Below are positions 1 through 6,718 of a DNA stretch of 9,263 bases, in pieces. Each line of letters opens with the position of its first letter. The stretch's first letter is position 1. The position numbers were made by a program, and so were the translations under genes. This stretch comes from Oribacterium parvum (GTDB lineage: Bacteria > Bacillota > Clostridia > Lachnospirales > Lachnospiraceae), in NCBI GenBank assembly GCA_938022235.1, contig CALIEL010000421.1, positions 1 through 9,263 of the forward strand, in the 5' to 3' direction. The notes below the pieces were generated by a model. The model was given only the letters and a program-made list of their open reading frames with translations. It was not told the origin of the DNA and did not search any database.

Positions 1-219
1 TCCGAAGGAACCGGTTACCAAAAGGGTGACCTTCAGCTTCTTGCCGTTACTTTCCTTATTGCCTTCCGCCTTCTCCTCCTTAGCTGCCGGAGTAGTTCCC
101 TCCTTCGCCGCCTCTGTAGCGGATGTGGTGGCTTTAGCATTTGCATTGCCTCCGCAAGCTGCCAAAACAGCCATCATGCCTACTGCACTCAGTCCTAAAA
201 TCCAATTCTTTTTTCTCAT
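1..219 (-). CDS. BMP/PnrA-like ABC transporter substrate-binding lipoprotein, N-terminal part only
   Basis: This is a partial gene that runs off the window's left edge; only the first 73 residues are visible. The ATG at 219 is preceded by a GGGAGAAGG-like ribosome binding site that lies inside the last codons of the upstream amidohydrolase gene, and start and stop overlap as ATGA, so translation is probably coupled. The protein opens with a lipoprotein signal peptide: MRKK, a hydrophobic stretch at residues 6-21, and a LAAC lipobox with the lipidated cysteine at residue 22. A low-complexity Ala/Lys/Glu/Thr linker follows (about 25-60), then KKLKVTLLVTGSFG (60-73). That first beta strand is typical of the BMP family (PnrA/Med-like nucleoside-binding lipoproteins). 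Lipoprotein status is read directly; BMP assignment rests on this one strand, and another solute-binding family remains possible. It would act on the outer face of the membrane. Confidence 0.7.
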   Translation of the reverse strand, partial: MRKKNWILGLSAVGMMAVLAACGGNANAKATTSATEAAKEGTTPAAKEEKAEGNKESNGKKLKVTLLVTGSFG

Positions 220-1535
220 AATTCCTTCTCCCTTTCGTAAAATAAACTTGTATGAAGTCTATCCAGCTCTGCCAGATAGTTCTCCTTCTTGAATTTGGGT
301 ACAAAACTCTCTTGGATTCTTTTGGCCTCCGCCCCCTCATTTTCCAAAAGTCGCATGACCGTATCCACAAAATAGTGGGCGGGAATCTGGTAAGCCTCCC
401 TTTCATTTTCCGTACCGAAATCCCGGCCGTGAATCCGTCCCTTGAAGCCGGAAATGCCGATTTCCACCGTGGGAAAGAGCATGGACAGGTCTCCCATATC
501 CCCGGAGGCTGTGCCGTGGGTTCCCGCCGCAATCCGACTTTCCGGCATATAGCGAAGAATCTGGCTCCGTACCAGCTCCGTAAGTGCCGGATCCTGCTCC
601 AAGGGAAAATAGCCCGGGGTATTTTGGATTTCCAGGTCGCAGTTTATGGCCAGGGCCGCTACCCGTAAAGCCCGATCCACCTTTCTCTCCGTACTGCGGA
701 TGGCCTCCACGGTCTTTCCTCGAATATACATTTCCATCTTGGTTCTGGCAGGAACGGAATTCACCGTCTGTCCTCCCTCGGTTACGATGTAATGCACCCG
801 GATGCAATCCTCCTCCGGAAAGCTTTCCCGAAGGGCGTTGATGGCGGAAATCGCTAAAGTCATGGCATGAAGAGCATTTACCCCCAAATGAGGGCTGGCC
901 CCGGCATGGGCCTCTGTGCCTAAGAAAGTGACCTTCTTTTGGCAGAAGCCGTTTAAGGAAGCCCCCACCTCGGCCTGATAATCCGTGTCGATGAGCCCCA
1001 TACTGTGGCAGGACAGAAGCACCGCACACTCATCGAAAAGCCCCAGCGAAATCATTTCCTGCTTGCCGGAGGAATGGGAAACCTTCCCCTCTCTGATGAG
1101 ATTTCTTCGATAATCCATGTCGCAGAATTCTTCCGCAGGAGTGAAGAAGAGCTTCACCTTTCCCGTAAGCCTTTCCATCACGCCGGCTTCTTTCAGCGCC
1201 AAAAATACGGCAAGCATCACTCCGGTCTGGGCATAATGGCCGCAGGCATGGGCGGCATTTTGGTCGCTTGAGGCATAGGGATGTCCCAGAACCGGCACCG
1301 CATCAAACTCTGCAACTAAGCCGATGCAGGGACCTTCCTTTCCGGAATCCAAAGTCGCCATAAGTCCTGTGTAAGCCACCTCGGTAAAGGGAATCTCCGC
1401 ATCCTTTAAGGCCTCTTCCACCTTTTCTCGACTCCGAAATTCCTTATAGCCCAGCTCCGGGTTTTTGAAAATGTCTTCCGCCAAGGCGATGGCCTTGGGC
1501 AAAATGCGTTCCAGTTCTTCATGTACTTTTTGCAT
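216..1535 (-). CDS. M20 family metallo-amidohydrolase (M20D/AbgB-like)
   Basis: A 439-residue, apparently full-length M20-family zinc hydrolase of the aminoacylase/p-aminobenzoyl-glutamate hydrolase type, which cleaves amide bonds of N-acyl or conjugated amino acids in the cytoplasm. Visible signatures are the metal-binding stretch AEFDAVPVLGHP (75-86) leading to AHACGH (95-100), the catalytic Glu pair in FFTPAEE (E135/E136), CHSMG (176-180), the dimerisation-lid motif GTEAHAGASP (206-215), and a C-terminal metal-ligand histidine in GRIHGRDF (H369). There is no signal peptide. The start at 1535 has an AAAGGATGG ribosome binding site about 8 bases upstream. Its stop overlaps the start of the lipoprotein gene, and the MFS gene ends 123 bases upstream on the same strand. 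The exact substrate cannot be read from sequence; pairing with a binding lipoprotein suggests that an imported conjugate is hydrolysed. Confidence 0.9.
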   Translation of the reverse strand: MQKVHEELERILPKAIALAEDIFKNPELGYKEFRSREKVEEALKDAEIPFTEVAYTGLMATLDSGKEGPCIGLVAEFDAVPVLGHPYASSDQNAAHACGHYAQTGVMLAVFLALKEAGVMERLTGKVKLFFTPAEEFCDMDYRRNLIREGKVSHSSGKQEMISLGLFDECAVLLSCHSMGLIDTDYQAEVGASLNGFCQKKVTFLGTEAHAGASPHLGVNALHAMTLAISAINALRESFPEEDCIRVHYIVTEGGQTVNSVPARTKMEMYIRGKTVEAIRSTERKVDRALRVAALAINCDLEIQNTPGYFPLEQDPALTELVRSQILRYMPESRIAAGTHGTASGDMGDLSMLFPTVEIGISGFKGRIHGRDFGTENEREAYQIPAHYFVDTVMRLLENEGAEAKRIQESFVPKFKKENYLAELDRLHTSLFYEREKEL

Positions 1536-1573
1536 AGGATTTCCATCCTTTCTTTAATGTGCTGACTTGCTGT

Positions 1574-1603
1574 CGCCGTTCCCTCGGCGCAACAGTTTGT
1601 TGC
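1574..1603. promoter_or_regulatory. Two adjacent inverted repeats upstream of the amidohydrolase gene
   Basis: Within the 123-base spacer between the MFS and M20 genes are two perfect small inverted repeats. One is CGCCG-(6)-CGGCG at 1574-1589 and the other GCAACA-GTT-TGTTGC at 1589-1603. They share base 1589, so the two hairpins could not both form completely. Neither is followed by a T-run on either strand, so they do not look like intrinsic terminators. They could be an operator or a leader structure of the amidohydrolase mRNA. I found no convincing -35/-10 pair in the spacer, which leaves open whether the M20 gene has its own promoter or is read through from the MFS gene. Confidence 0.35.
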
Positions 1604-1658
1604 AAAAGTAAATATCTTTCGTATTCGTTCTTTGGCTGACTGCTATAGAAAAAGCTCC

Positions 1659-2891
1659 TTATCGCTTCTCCCGCCTTGCCTTCTTGGTGACTTGAAGCAT
1701 TCTTCTATAGGTAAAAACCATAAAAAGCAAAAGGAACATGGAGTAATAGGGGAAGAGCTTCATGCTGAAGCTGCGTCCCAGAACCCCAAAGAAGGGAGGC
1801 ATAATCAAGGTTCCCACATAGGCAGCCGCCATTTGTGCCCCAATCAGGGCAGAGGAATGTTCCACACCGAAGTTATAGGGAGTGGAATGAATTACGGAAG
1901 GATAGACCGGCGCACAGCCCAGACCGATGAGGATTAAGGCAGGCAATACCAGAGCCTTACTCCAGGGCGTAAAGAGGAGAAAAATACCGAAGAAAACGAT
2001 GGCGCTTCCTCCCAATACCATCTGTTCATCCTTCCATTTCATGGTAAAAAAGCCGGAAAGAAAACGGCCGAAGGTAATGCCGAAATAGAATAGAGCCACA
2101 TAGGAGGCGGCTAATTTCTCCTCCATGCCAAGGGCAAGAACCATGAAAGATCCTGCCCATAAGCCCACGGTCTGCTCCAGGGCACAGTAGCCGTAGAAGC
2201 TGGCCAAGCTTTCCTTGGCTCCGGGGATAGCAAAGACCTCTTTCAGGCTAAGCGCTCTTTGTTTGGGGGCTTCAGCCCCATCGGAGTTAGCCTTTCCCTC
2301 CAATGCACCGGGAGCATTTGAGCTATTTTCCTTAAGCTCCTCCGGATTTTTCTTCCATAAGGAGAGGCTGCAAAAAAGAATGATAGCCAGAATAAACTGA
2401 ATTATGGAAACAATCAGATAGCCCCTATTCCAAGGCTCCCCTCTTTGTAAAACAAATCCCATGATATAAGGACCTACGGAGGCGCCCAAGCCCCACATAC
2501 AATGCAGCCAGCTCATGTGTCTGCTGGAATAATGCAAAGCCACATAGTGATTTAAGGCCGCATCCACAGAACCTGCTCCCAAACCGTAAGGAATGGCAAA
2601 GAGGCAGAGCATAAGGAAGCTATGGCTAATGGAAAAACCGAATAAGGCAATGGCGGTTAAAAGCACCGAAATTGCCGTAATTTTACCGGTTCCAAAGCGA
2701 CGATTCAATTTTTCACTGTTTAAGCTGGAGAGAATGGTTCCTCCGCAAATAATCATAAAAACTGTTCCCGAATAGGATACGGGAACAGCAAATTCCTGAT
2801 ACATGATCGGCCAGGCAGAGCCCAGCAAAGCATCCGGCAGTCCCAGACTGACAAATGCCAGATAAATCATGAGCAACAGTATAGAAAACAT
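1659..2891 (-). CDS. MFS transporter (FucP-like / sugar-type major facilitator)
   Basis: A 410-residue integral membrane protein with the hydrophobicity pattern of a 12-helix major facilitator. An N-terminal helical bundle (about 1-180) and a C-terminal bundle (about 225-400) are separated by a hydrophilic central loop (about 180-218) rich in Glu, Asn, Ala and Lys. Family-like features are NRRFGTGK after the second helix (63-70), GLGAGSVDAALNHYVA (103-118), and PVYPSVIHSTPYNFG (328-342); the last two resemble fucose-permease-type MFS proteins. The start at 2891 has an AAGGGGGAG ribosome binding site, rather close to the ATG. It probably leads the transcript into the amidohydrolase and lipoprotein genes, but the 123-base gap leaves operon status uncertain. 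The substrate is unknown; the long charged central loop is slightly unusual. Confidence 0.85.
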   Translation of the reverse strand: MFSILLLMIYLAFVSLGLPDALLGSAWPIMYQEFAVPVSYSGTVFMIICGGTILSSLNSEKLNRRFGTGKITAISVLLTAIALFGFSISHSFLMLCLFAIPYGLGAGSVDAALNHYVALHYSSRHMSWLHCMWGLGASVGPYIMGFVLQRGEPWNRGYLIVSIIQFILAIILFCSLSLWKKNPEELKENSSNAPGALEGKANSDGAEAPKQRALSLKEVFAIPGAKESLASFYGYCALEQTVGLWAGSFMVLALGMEEKLAASYVALFYFGITFGRFLSGFFTMKWKDEQMVLGGSAIVFFGIFLLFTPWSKALVLPALILIGLGCAPVYPSVIHSTPYNFGVEHSSALIGAQMAAAYVGTLIMPPFFGVLGRSFSMKLFPYYSMFLLLFMVFTYRRMLQVTKKARREKR

Positions 2892-2922
2892 CTTCTCTCC
2901 CCCTTAAATACAATACCGCTCA

Positions 2923-2951
2923 AGAATACTCTGAAAAGAAGTTCTGTGCAA
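2923..2951 (-). promoter_or_regulatory. Predicted sigma-A promoter of the MFS gene
   Basis: Reading the minus strand, TTGCAC (2946-2951) and TATTCT (2923-2928) are separated by exactly 17 bases and lie about 30 bases upstream of the MFS start. The -10 matches 4 of 6 consensus bases and the -35 matches 3 of 6. The spacing is ideal but the boxes are imperfect. Confidence 0.4.
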
Positions 2952-2969
2952 TAAATTTTAGGGAAAGTT

Positions 2970-2994
2970 ATGATTTGAAAGCGATGATTTGAAA
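2970..2994. repeat. Two-copy 11-bp direct repeat with 14-bp period
   Basis: ATGATTTGAAA occurs at 2970-2980 and again at 2984-2994, followed by a further ATGATGG. The repeat lies between the end of the 73-residue gene and the -35 of the MFS promoter. It could be a tandem regulator site or a small slippage duplication. Confidence 0.55.
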
Positions 2995-3002
2995 ATGATG
3001 GT

Positions 3003-3224
3003 TTAGCCGCTTACTTTTTGCTCGGATTTCCTATAGTAGTCCAGAAAATAGTCGGATCCTTCCTTCCACAAGCCGGAGTCAAAATTATAAAGACACTTGC
3101 ACGCATTGGAGCTTAAGAGCCTATTTCTCGACTCTTCAATGGAGATATTCTCTTCCTCAGCCATATCCTCAATAGCATTCGTGAGTATCATGTCTGCACA
3201 TATATTCATTTTTTCAAATGACAT
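3003..3224 (-). CDS. Small acidic protein, companion of the DUF3791 gene
   Basis: A 73-residue soluble protein of unknown function. Start selection is firm: a perfect AGGAGG (3234-3239) sits 9 bases before the ATG at 3224. It is predicted mostly helical, with an acidic N-terminal half (IEDMAEEENISIEESRNRLL, about 18-37) and a C-terminal half with the pattern LYNFDSGLWKEGSDYFLDYY (45-64). I recognise this style (ISxEESRxRLL then SGLWxEGxxYxxDYY) as that of small proteins encoded next to DUF3791 and DUF3990 genes in Firmicutes. This is recollection of gene neighbourhoods, not a domain hit. It starts 27 bases after the stop of the DUF3791 gene and is almost certainly co-transcribed with it. An accessory or antitoxin-like role is inference only. 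Confidence 0.75.
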   Translation of the reverse strand: MSFEKMNICADMILTNAIEDMAEEENISIEESRNRLLSSNACKCLYNFDSGLWKEGSDYFLDYYRKSEQKVSG

Positions 3225-3251
3225 ATTTTCTTGCCTCCTGAAAGCTTAGCT

Positions 3252-3464
3252 TCACGAAATCGCTCCTTTCGCCTTCAAAACAGTGCTGATTTCATCTAAA
3301 TTGTACTCGTCACCATTAATATGGAAAATGTCATAGCATGACTCTATATATTGCCAAATTTTATATTTTGAGAAGAGGGCATTGGCAGCAGCTCGACTCA
3401 TTTTATATTTTTGACAGAATTCTCCTAATAATCTAATTTCCATAAATAATATTTCATTAATCAT
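3252..3464 (-). CDS. DUF3791-like small protein
   Basis: A 70-residue protein with the layout of the DUF3791 family. FCQKYKMSRAAANALFSKYK (15-34) gives the helical part, and IWQYIESCYDIFHINGDEY (36-54) corresponds to the family's conserved 'FxxYxVxxYIxxxYDxLHxxGxxY' pattern; a short helix DEISTVLKAKG follows. The frame stays open to a GTG at 3551, but I chose the ATG at 3464. It has an AAGGAGT ribosome binding site (3474-3480), and the strong promoter (-10 at 3542-3547) overlaps the upstream GTG, so that codon would not be transcribed. The 70-residue length also fits the family. Related loci often encode a DUF3990 ADP-ribosyltransferase-like protein alongside; none is present here. Function is unproven; a toxin-antitoxin accessory role is a hypothesis. 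Confidence 0.75.
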   Translation of the reverse strand: MINEILFMEIRLLGEFCQKYKMSRAAANALFSKYKIWQYIESCYDIFHINGDEYNLDEISTVLKAKGAIS

Positions 3465-3473
3465 AAGAGTATT

Positions 3474-3480
3474 ACTCCTT
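3474..3480 (-). promoter_or_regulatory. Ribosome binding site that fixes the DUF3791 start
   Basis: AAGGAGT on the minus strand lies about 10 bases upstream of the ATG at 3464. The alternative starts at 3524 (ATG) and 3551 (GTG) have no comparable site. Confidence 0.75.
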
Positions 3481-3541
3481 ATATGTTTAAGCGTCCAAAT
3501 AGCAGTAAAATTAGTTTCTGACATTACATTCTTATGAAATG

Positions 3542-3570
3542 ATAATATCACAATTTATGAAATGCACCAA
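3542..3570 (-). promoter_or_regulatory. Extended -10 promoter of the DUF3791 operon
   Basis: On the minus strand, TTGGTG (3565-3570) is followed after 17 bases by TATTAT (3542-3547), which matches 5 of 6 consensus bases. A TG dinucleotide one base upstream of the -10 makes it an extended -10 element. Transcription should start near 3535, giving a leader of roughly 70 bases before the ATG at 3464. The promoter lies just after the stop of the LRR gene, so the small pair is independently expressed. Confidence 0.6.
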
Positions 3571-3607
3571 TATACAGCACTTCAACTTAGTCATTTCAGT
3601 CCGCTAT

Positions 3608-5638
3608 TTAGTCTAAGCTTGGAACAATTTCTATACTGTCCGGTAAAATTTCCGTATTCACTACAGGATTTCCGGAGAGCTTTACTTTCTTTAAGTTCGG
3701 AAAATTCCGGAGGGCGGAGATATCAGAGATGTAATTTTCCGAAATATCCAACTCCTCAAGAGTTGTAAGCCCCTCTATACAATCCAGGTTCTCCAGTGTA
3801 TTTCCGGCAATGTACAGCCTTTTCAGAGCCTTAAAATGGGAGAGATAGGCCTTTGCGTTGGGATAGAAGTTCCTTGTTTCATCATCCAAATTTTGGATTC
3901 TCGCAAGAGAAAGATTTAAGACCTGAACCGTATAATCATCCTCCAGTTTGCTCAGATAAAGGGGAAGAAGAGGCTTATCCGCCGTAATACTATCATCTTC
4001 GAGCAGAAAATACATTTCCTTTACACCGAGATTGGAAAGAGAACTACTGTAGTCTTGGTAACTATCCATGGGCGTTCCGCGGAAAGTAACTTTTTGTAGG
4101 GAAGGAAGCTCCCGTAAAGCCGGCCCTAAAGAAGGCAGTACCTCTCCTATAATGCCGTTTCCGACAATCACTAAATCACTTAGGCTATTCATACCGCGTA
4201 GGAAGTCTCCCTCATATTCCTGTGCATTATTATGGATAGTCAAACTCTTAAGAGATGGCATACCCGCGATTTTATCCAAGTCATTGCAATAAACCTCTGC
4301 ATTTTCCAAAGTGGATAAGCCGTGTAAATCCGGAATCTCATAATTATGGTAAGCAAAGCCCAAAGTCTGTAAAGAAGTAAGGCTCGACAGAGCATCGGCA
4401 TTTTTCAGATTACTACAGTCCAGGTAAAGGCTATTTAAAGAACTTATATTTCTCAGCCCGTCCAATGAAAGAATCGGAAGACTGACGAGATGGAGCGACT
4501 TCAGCTTCGGCATATTTTGCGCGAACTGTAGATCTTTAAAATTCGGAATGTTGGAAATTCCCAAATTCTCAATCTGAGGCATACCGGATAGAACACTAAG
4601 ATTTCCTACAGACTGCGAATAGGGTCCGTTTATAAATAAGCTCTTACAATTGCTTAAAGAGGAGAGTGGAGAGAGGTCCAAAGGCTCATCTCTACCACTT
4701 TCTATTCTTAAAGCTAAGTGTTCCAGATTCGGAAAATAGCTGAGTACACTGATTCCCGGCTCGAAATCCGAGTCTACCGATACGGAGAGTTCTCTTAAAG
4801 AAGAGAAAGACTTGTAAATATCTGCAATATCCTTCGTTTTCGAATAATCATAACTGTAGGACGGCTCATCCCGGAACGTAACGCCGGAAAGACCGATGAT
4901 TTTCTCGGGATTCAGAAGTGTTCTTTCCATTTCGCTAAAAGTAGCGTATTCTGTAGAAAAAAATTGCAGATTGGAAAGACAACGAAGATCATTGGCATTG
5001 TCATCATCATAGGAATAGCGAAAACCGGAGCCAAGGGAAAGAGAAATTAAACCGGTGAAAGGCTGTATATCCTCTTCGTCAAGATAATCCGCTCCGGGAA
5101 GATAGACGGTATGTTCCTCGACCGGCTTTCCGGAATCGTCCACCGAAGTGGAGTAAGAGAAAAACCATTTATCCACACCGTCAGAAAGATCCTTCTTCTT
5201 GATGATAGCAAGGTACTGTAAAGAAGCATAGTCCTTCGCCGTAATTTTTGACAACGGCTTGGAAAAGGCCTTTTCGGAAAAGCTTTTCATCACATCCGCT
5301 TTCGGAGTCGTTCGGTAGCTTTCCTTATTGCTGACAATTCCGGGAGAACGATAACGAAGAAGGGGAAGAATACTTACAAACAGAAAAGCAGTGGAAAGAA
5401 TGCCGAGAATGACGACAACCGCAATTACATTAAGCAACTTGGAGTTATTATGTACGGTGGCACCGGACTTATTGTAATTCACTTCCTTTATATTAAAATT
5501 CTGAGTAATGTTCGGCTTATACGGCTCGATATATACCTTGGTATTACAAAACTTACAGGTGACAAAGCCTTCTTTTAATCCATCAGGTATATCAAGCTGG
5601 CCATGGCAATTGGGGCACTCTATTTTAGTGACAGTCAT
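3608..5638 (-). CDS. Zinc-ribbon, single-TM, leucine-rich-repeat membrane protein
   Basis: A 676-residue protein with three parts. Residues 1-40 form a rubredoxin-like zinc ribbon with two CxxC knuckles (C8/C11 and C28/C31). Residues 68-94 are one strong transmembrane helix. From about 130 to 665 runs a series of irregular leucine-rich repeats, such as FPNLEHLALRIE (302-313), LTSLQTLGFAY (420-430), LTTLEELDISENYISDISAL (624-643) and FPNLKKVKLSGNPV (646-659). Zinc ribbon inside, repeats outside is the topology expected for a signal-anchor protein; there is no cleavable signal, LPXTG motif or other wall anchor. LRR ectodomains usually bind proteins or glycans, so a sensing or adhesion role is plausible but not shown. 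The start at 5638 has an AGAGGATC ribosome binding site. It is read away from azlC, with its own upstream spacer. Confidence 0.85.
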   Translation of the reverse strand: MTVTKIECPNCHGQLDIPDGLKEGFVTCKFCNTKVYIEPYKPNITQNFNIKEVNYNKSGATVHNNSKLLNVIAVVVILGILSTAFLFVSILPLLRYRSPGIVSNKESYRTTPKADVMKSFSEKAFSKPLSKITAKDYASLQYLAIIKKKDLSDGVDKWFFSYSTSVDDSGKPVEEHTVYLPGADYLDEEDIQPFTGLISLSLGSGFRYSYDDDNANDLRCLSNLQFFSTEYATFSEMERTLLNPEKIIGLSGVTFRDEPSYSYDYSKTKDIADIYKSFSSLRELSVSVDSDFEPGISVLSYFPNLEHLALRIESGRDEPLDLSPLSSLSNCKSLFINGPYSQSVGNLSVLSGMPQIENLGISNIPNFKDLQFAQNMPKLKSLHLVSLPILSLDGLRNISSLNSLYLDCSNLKNADALSSLTSLQTLGFAYHNYEIPDLHGLSTLENAEVYCNDLDKIAGMPSLKSLTIHNNAQEYEGDFLRGMNSLSDLVIVGNGIIGEVLPSLGPALRELPSLQKVTFRGTPMDSYQDYSSSLSNLGVKEMYFLLEDDSITADKPLLPLYLSKLEDDYTVQVLNLSLARIQNLDDETRNFYPNAKAYLSHFKALKRLYIAGNTLENLDCIEGLTTLEELDISENYISDISALRNFPNLKKVKLSGNPVVNTEILPDSIEIVPSLD

Positions 5639-5998
5639 AGTTGATCCTCTTTACCTTTTTGTATTGATTTTATTAAAAACGACCACCTAAGTTTACAATA
5701 TTAACAGGAACATATTCAAGGGTAAGGGGACAGATAGGCTGAACTTTTATCTACTCCTATACAGACTATTTCCTTCAAGCTATCAGTTTTCTTCTCTCGA
5801 AAAAGACTATTCTGCCATGCAGGATATGCTTCATGATAATTTTTTCCGCCTTTCCCTTGAAATTCATAAAAAAAATTTATAGACTATTGCTGTTTTTTCT
5901 TTAGTTAAGGCTCCATATCTTATTTAACTCCGACTGTTTTTCACGCTAATCCGAAAGGCTCTACAACTAAAGAACTTTATAAAAGGAGATTTTGTTTT
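5639..5998. other. 360-base divergent spacer between the LRR gene and azlC
   Basis: The spacer carries the ribosome binding sites of both divergent genes: AGAGGA for the LRR gene and AAAAGGAG for azlC. It also contains three copies of AGACTATT on the plus strand (5763-5770, 5804-5811, 5881-5888) and an AT-rich tract near 5861-5880. Possible boxes for azlC (TTGAAA at 5857 with TAGACT 17 bases on) and for the LRR gene (TTGTAA with TAATAA) are too weak to call. I see no T-box specifier/antiterminator signature, no riboswitch I recognise and no terminator. Confidence 0.5.
5691..5882 (+). pseudogene. Possible 3'-end relic of a lost gene
   Basis: A plus-strand frame is open for 63 codons from just after a TAA (5688-5690) to a TAG (5880-5882). 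It has no credible start: the only internal ATGs (5817, 5826) lack a ribosome binding site. The sense translation looks protein-like, with a hydrophobic stretch FYLLLYRLFP followed by SSLEKDYSAMQDMLHDNF. The pattern LEKDYxxMxxML resembles what I remember of the C-terminal end of AbiEii-type nucleotidyltransferase toxins. That likeness is weak and from memory. Such a frame could also be open by chance in AT-rich DNA. Confidence 0.25.
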
Positions 5999-6718
5999 AT
6001 GCTTCATGAACAGCAAAAAAAGGCGCTAGAGACCGCCTTTCCTCATACGATTCCCATCTTAACCGGCTTTTTATTTCTGGGCTTTGCCTATGGCATCTAT
6101 ATGCACAGCGCCGGCCTTTCCGTGGTCTACACCTTCTTTATGGCCTCTTTAATCTACGGAGGTTCCTTAGAGCTCTTGGCTGTAGGATTTTTATTAGGTC
6201 CCTTCGCTCCTTTGGAAACGCTTTTTCTGGCTATTATGATTCAGCTTCGCCATCTGTTCTACGGTATTGCCATGCTGGATAAATTCCCTAAAAAAGGCTG
6301 GAAGCGTTTTTATCTAATCTTCGGCATGTGCGACGAAAGCTTCAGTATTAATTACAGCGCAAAGATACCGGAAGGGGTAGATCCCGGCTGGTTTATGTTT
6401 TTTGTGACACTCTTAAATCAAATCTACTGGGTTGTAGGCTCCTGCCTTGGTACGCTTCTTGGGAATGTCCTGCCCTTTTCCACAGAGGGGATTGATTTTG
6501 TTATGACTGCTCTCTTTGCGGTGATTTTCTTCGATCAATTTTTAAAGGAGAAAAATCATTTTTCTTCCCTGCTGGGACTGGACGTATCCATCCTTTCCCT
6601 ACTGATTTTTAAAGCAGGACATTTCATCCTTCCCGCCATGTTGGGCATCCTAGGCATTTTCCTCCTGGCAAAGCCTAAGCTGGAACAGCAATTTATGGAA
6701 GCGAAGGAAAGCTTATGA
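5999..6718 (+). CDS. azlC: AzlC family branched-chain amino acid exporter, large subunit
   Basis: A 239-residue polytopic membrane protein of the AzlC/YgaZ family, the large subunit of a two-part exporter for branched-chain amino acids or their analogues. Family features are the N-terminal AFPHTIPILTGFLFLGFAYG (13-32), IYGGSLELLAVGFL (52-65), the conserved loop QLRHLFYGIAMLDKF (82-96), and FGMCDESFSINY (108-119), equivalent to the family's 'TDExF' element. The remaining C-terminal half consists of hydrophobic helices typical of the family. Length is normal. The ATG at 5999 has an AAAAGGAG ribosome binding site about 10 bases upstream. Its stop codon overlaps the azlD start as ATGA, so the two subunits are translationally coupled. 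Substrate specificity cannot be read from sequence. Confidence 0.92.
   Translation: MLHEQQKKALETAFPHTIPILTGFLFLGFAYGIYMHSAGLSVVYTFFMASLIYGGSLELLAVGFLLGPFAPLETLFLAIMIQLRHLFYGIAMLDKFPKKGWKRFYLIFGMCDESFSINYSAKIPEGVDPGWFMFFVTLLNQIYWVVGSCLGTLLGNVLPFSTEGIDFVMTALFAVIFFDQFLKEKNHFSSLLGLDVSILSLLIFKAGHFILPAMLGILGIFLLAKPKLEQQFMEAKESL

Noticed and set aside
26..292. Plus-strand frame across the lipoprotein start
   Set aside because: Its sequence mirrors the Ala-rich linker and signal peptide of the minus-strand lipoprotein; the lipobox and ribosome binding site support the minus strand.
403..1029. Long open frame on the minus strand inside the amidohydrolase gene
   Set aside because: It is out of frame with a gene carrying clear catalytic motifs; its translation is low-complexity, rich in Gly and Arg, and has no ribosome binding site.
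4068..4292. Plus-strand open frame inside the LRR gene
   Set aside because: Antisense shadow of a repeat-rich coding region, with no ribosome binding site or recognisable domain.
5639..5998. Possible T-box or other leader riboswitch before azlC
   Set aside because: No T-box AGGGTGG-like motif, antiterminator or terminator hairpin was found, and no known aptamer pattern is apparent.
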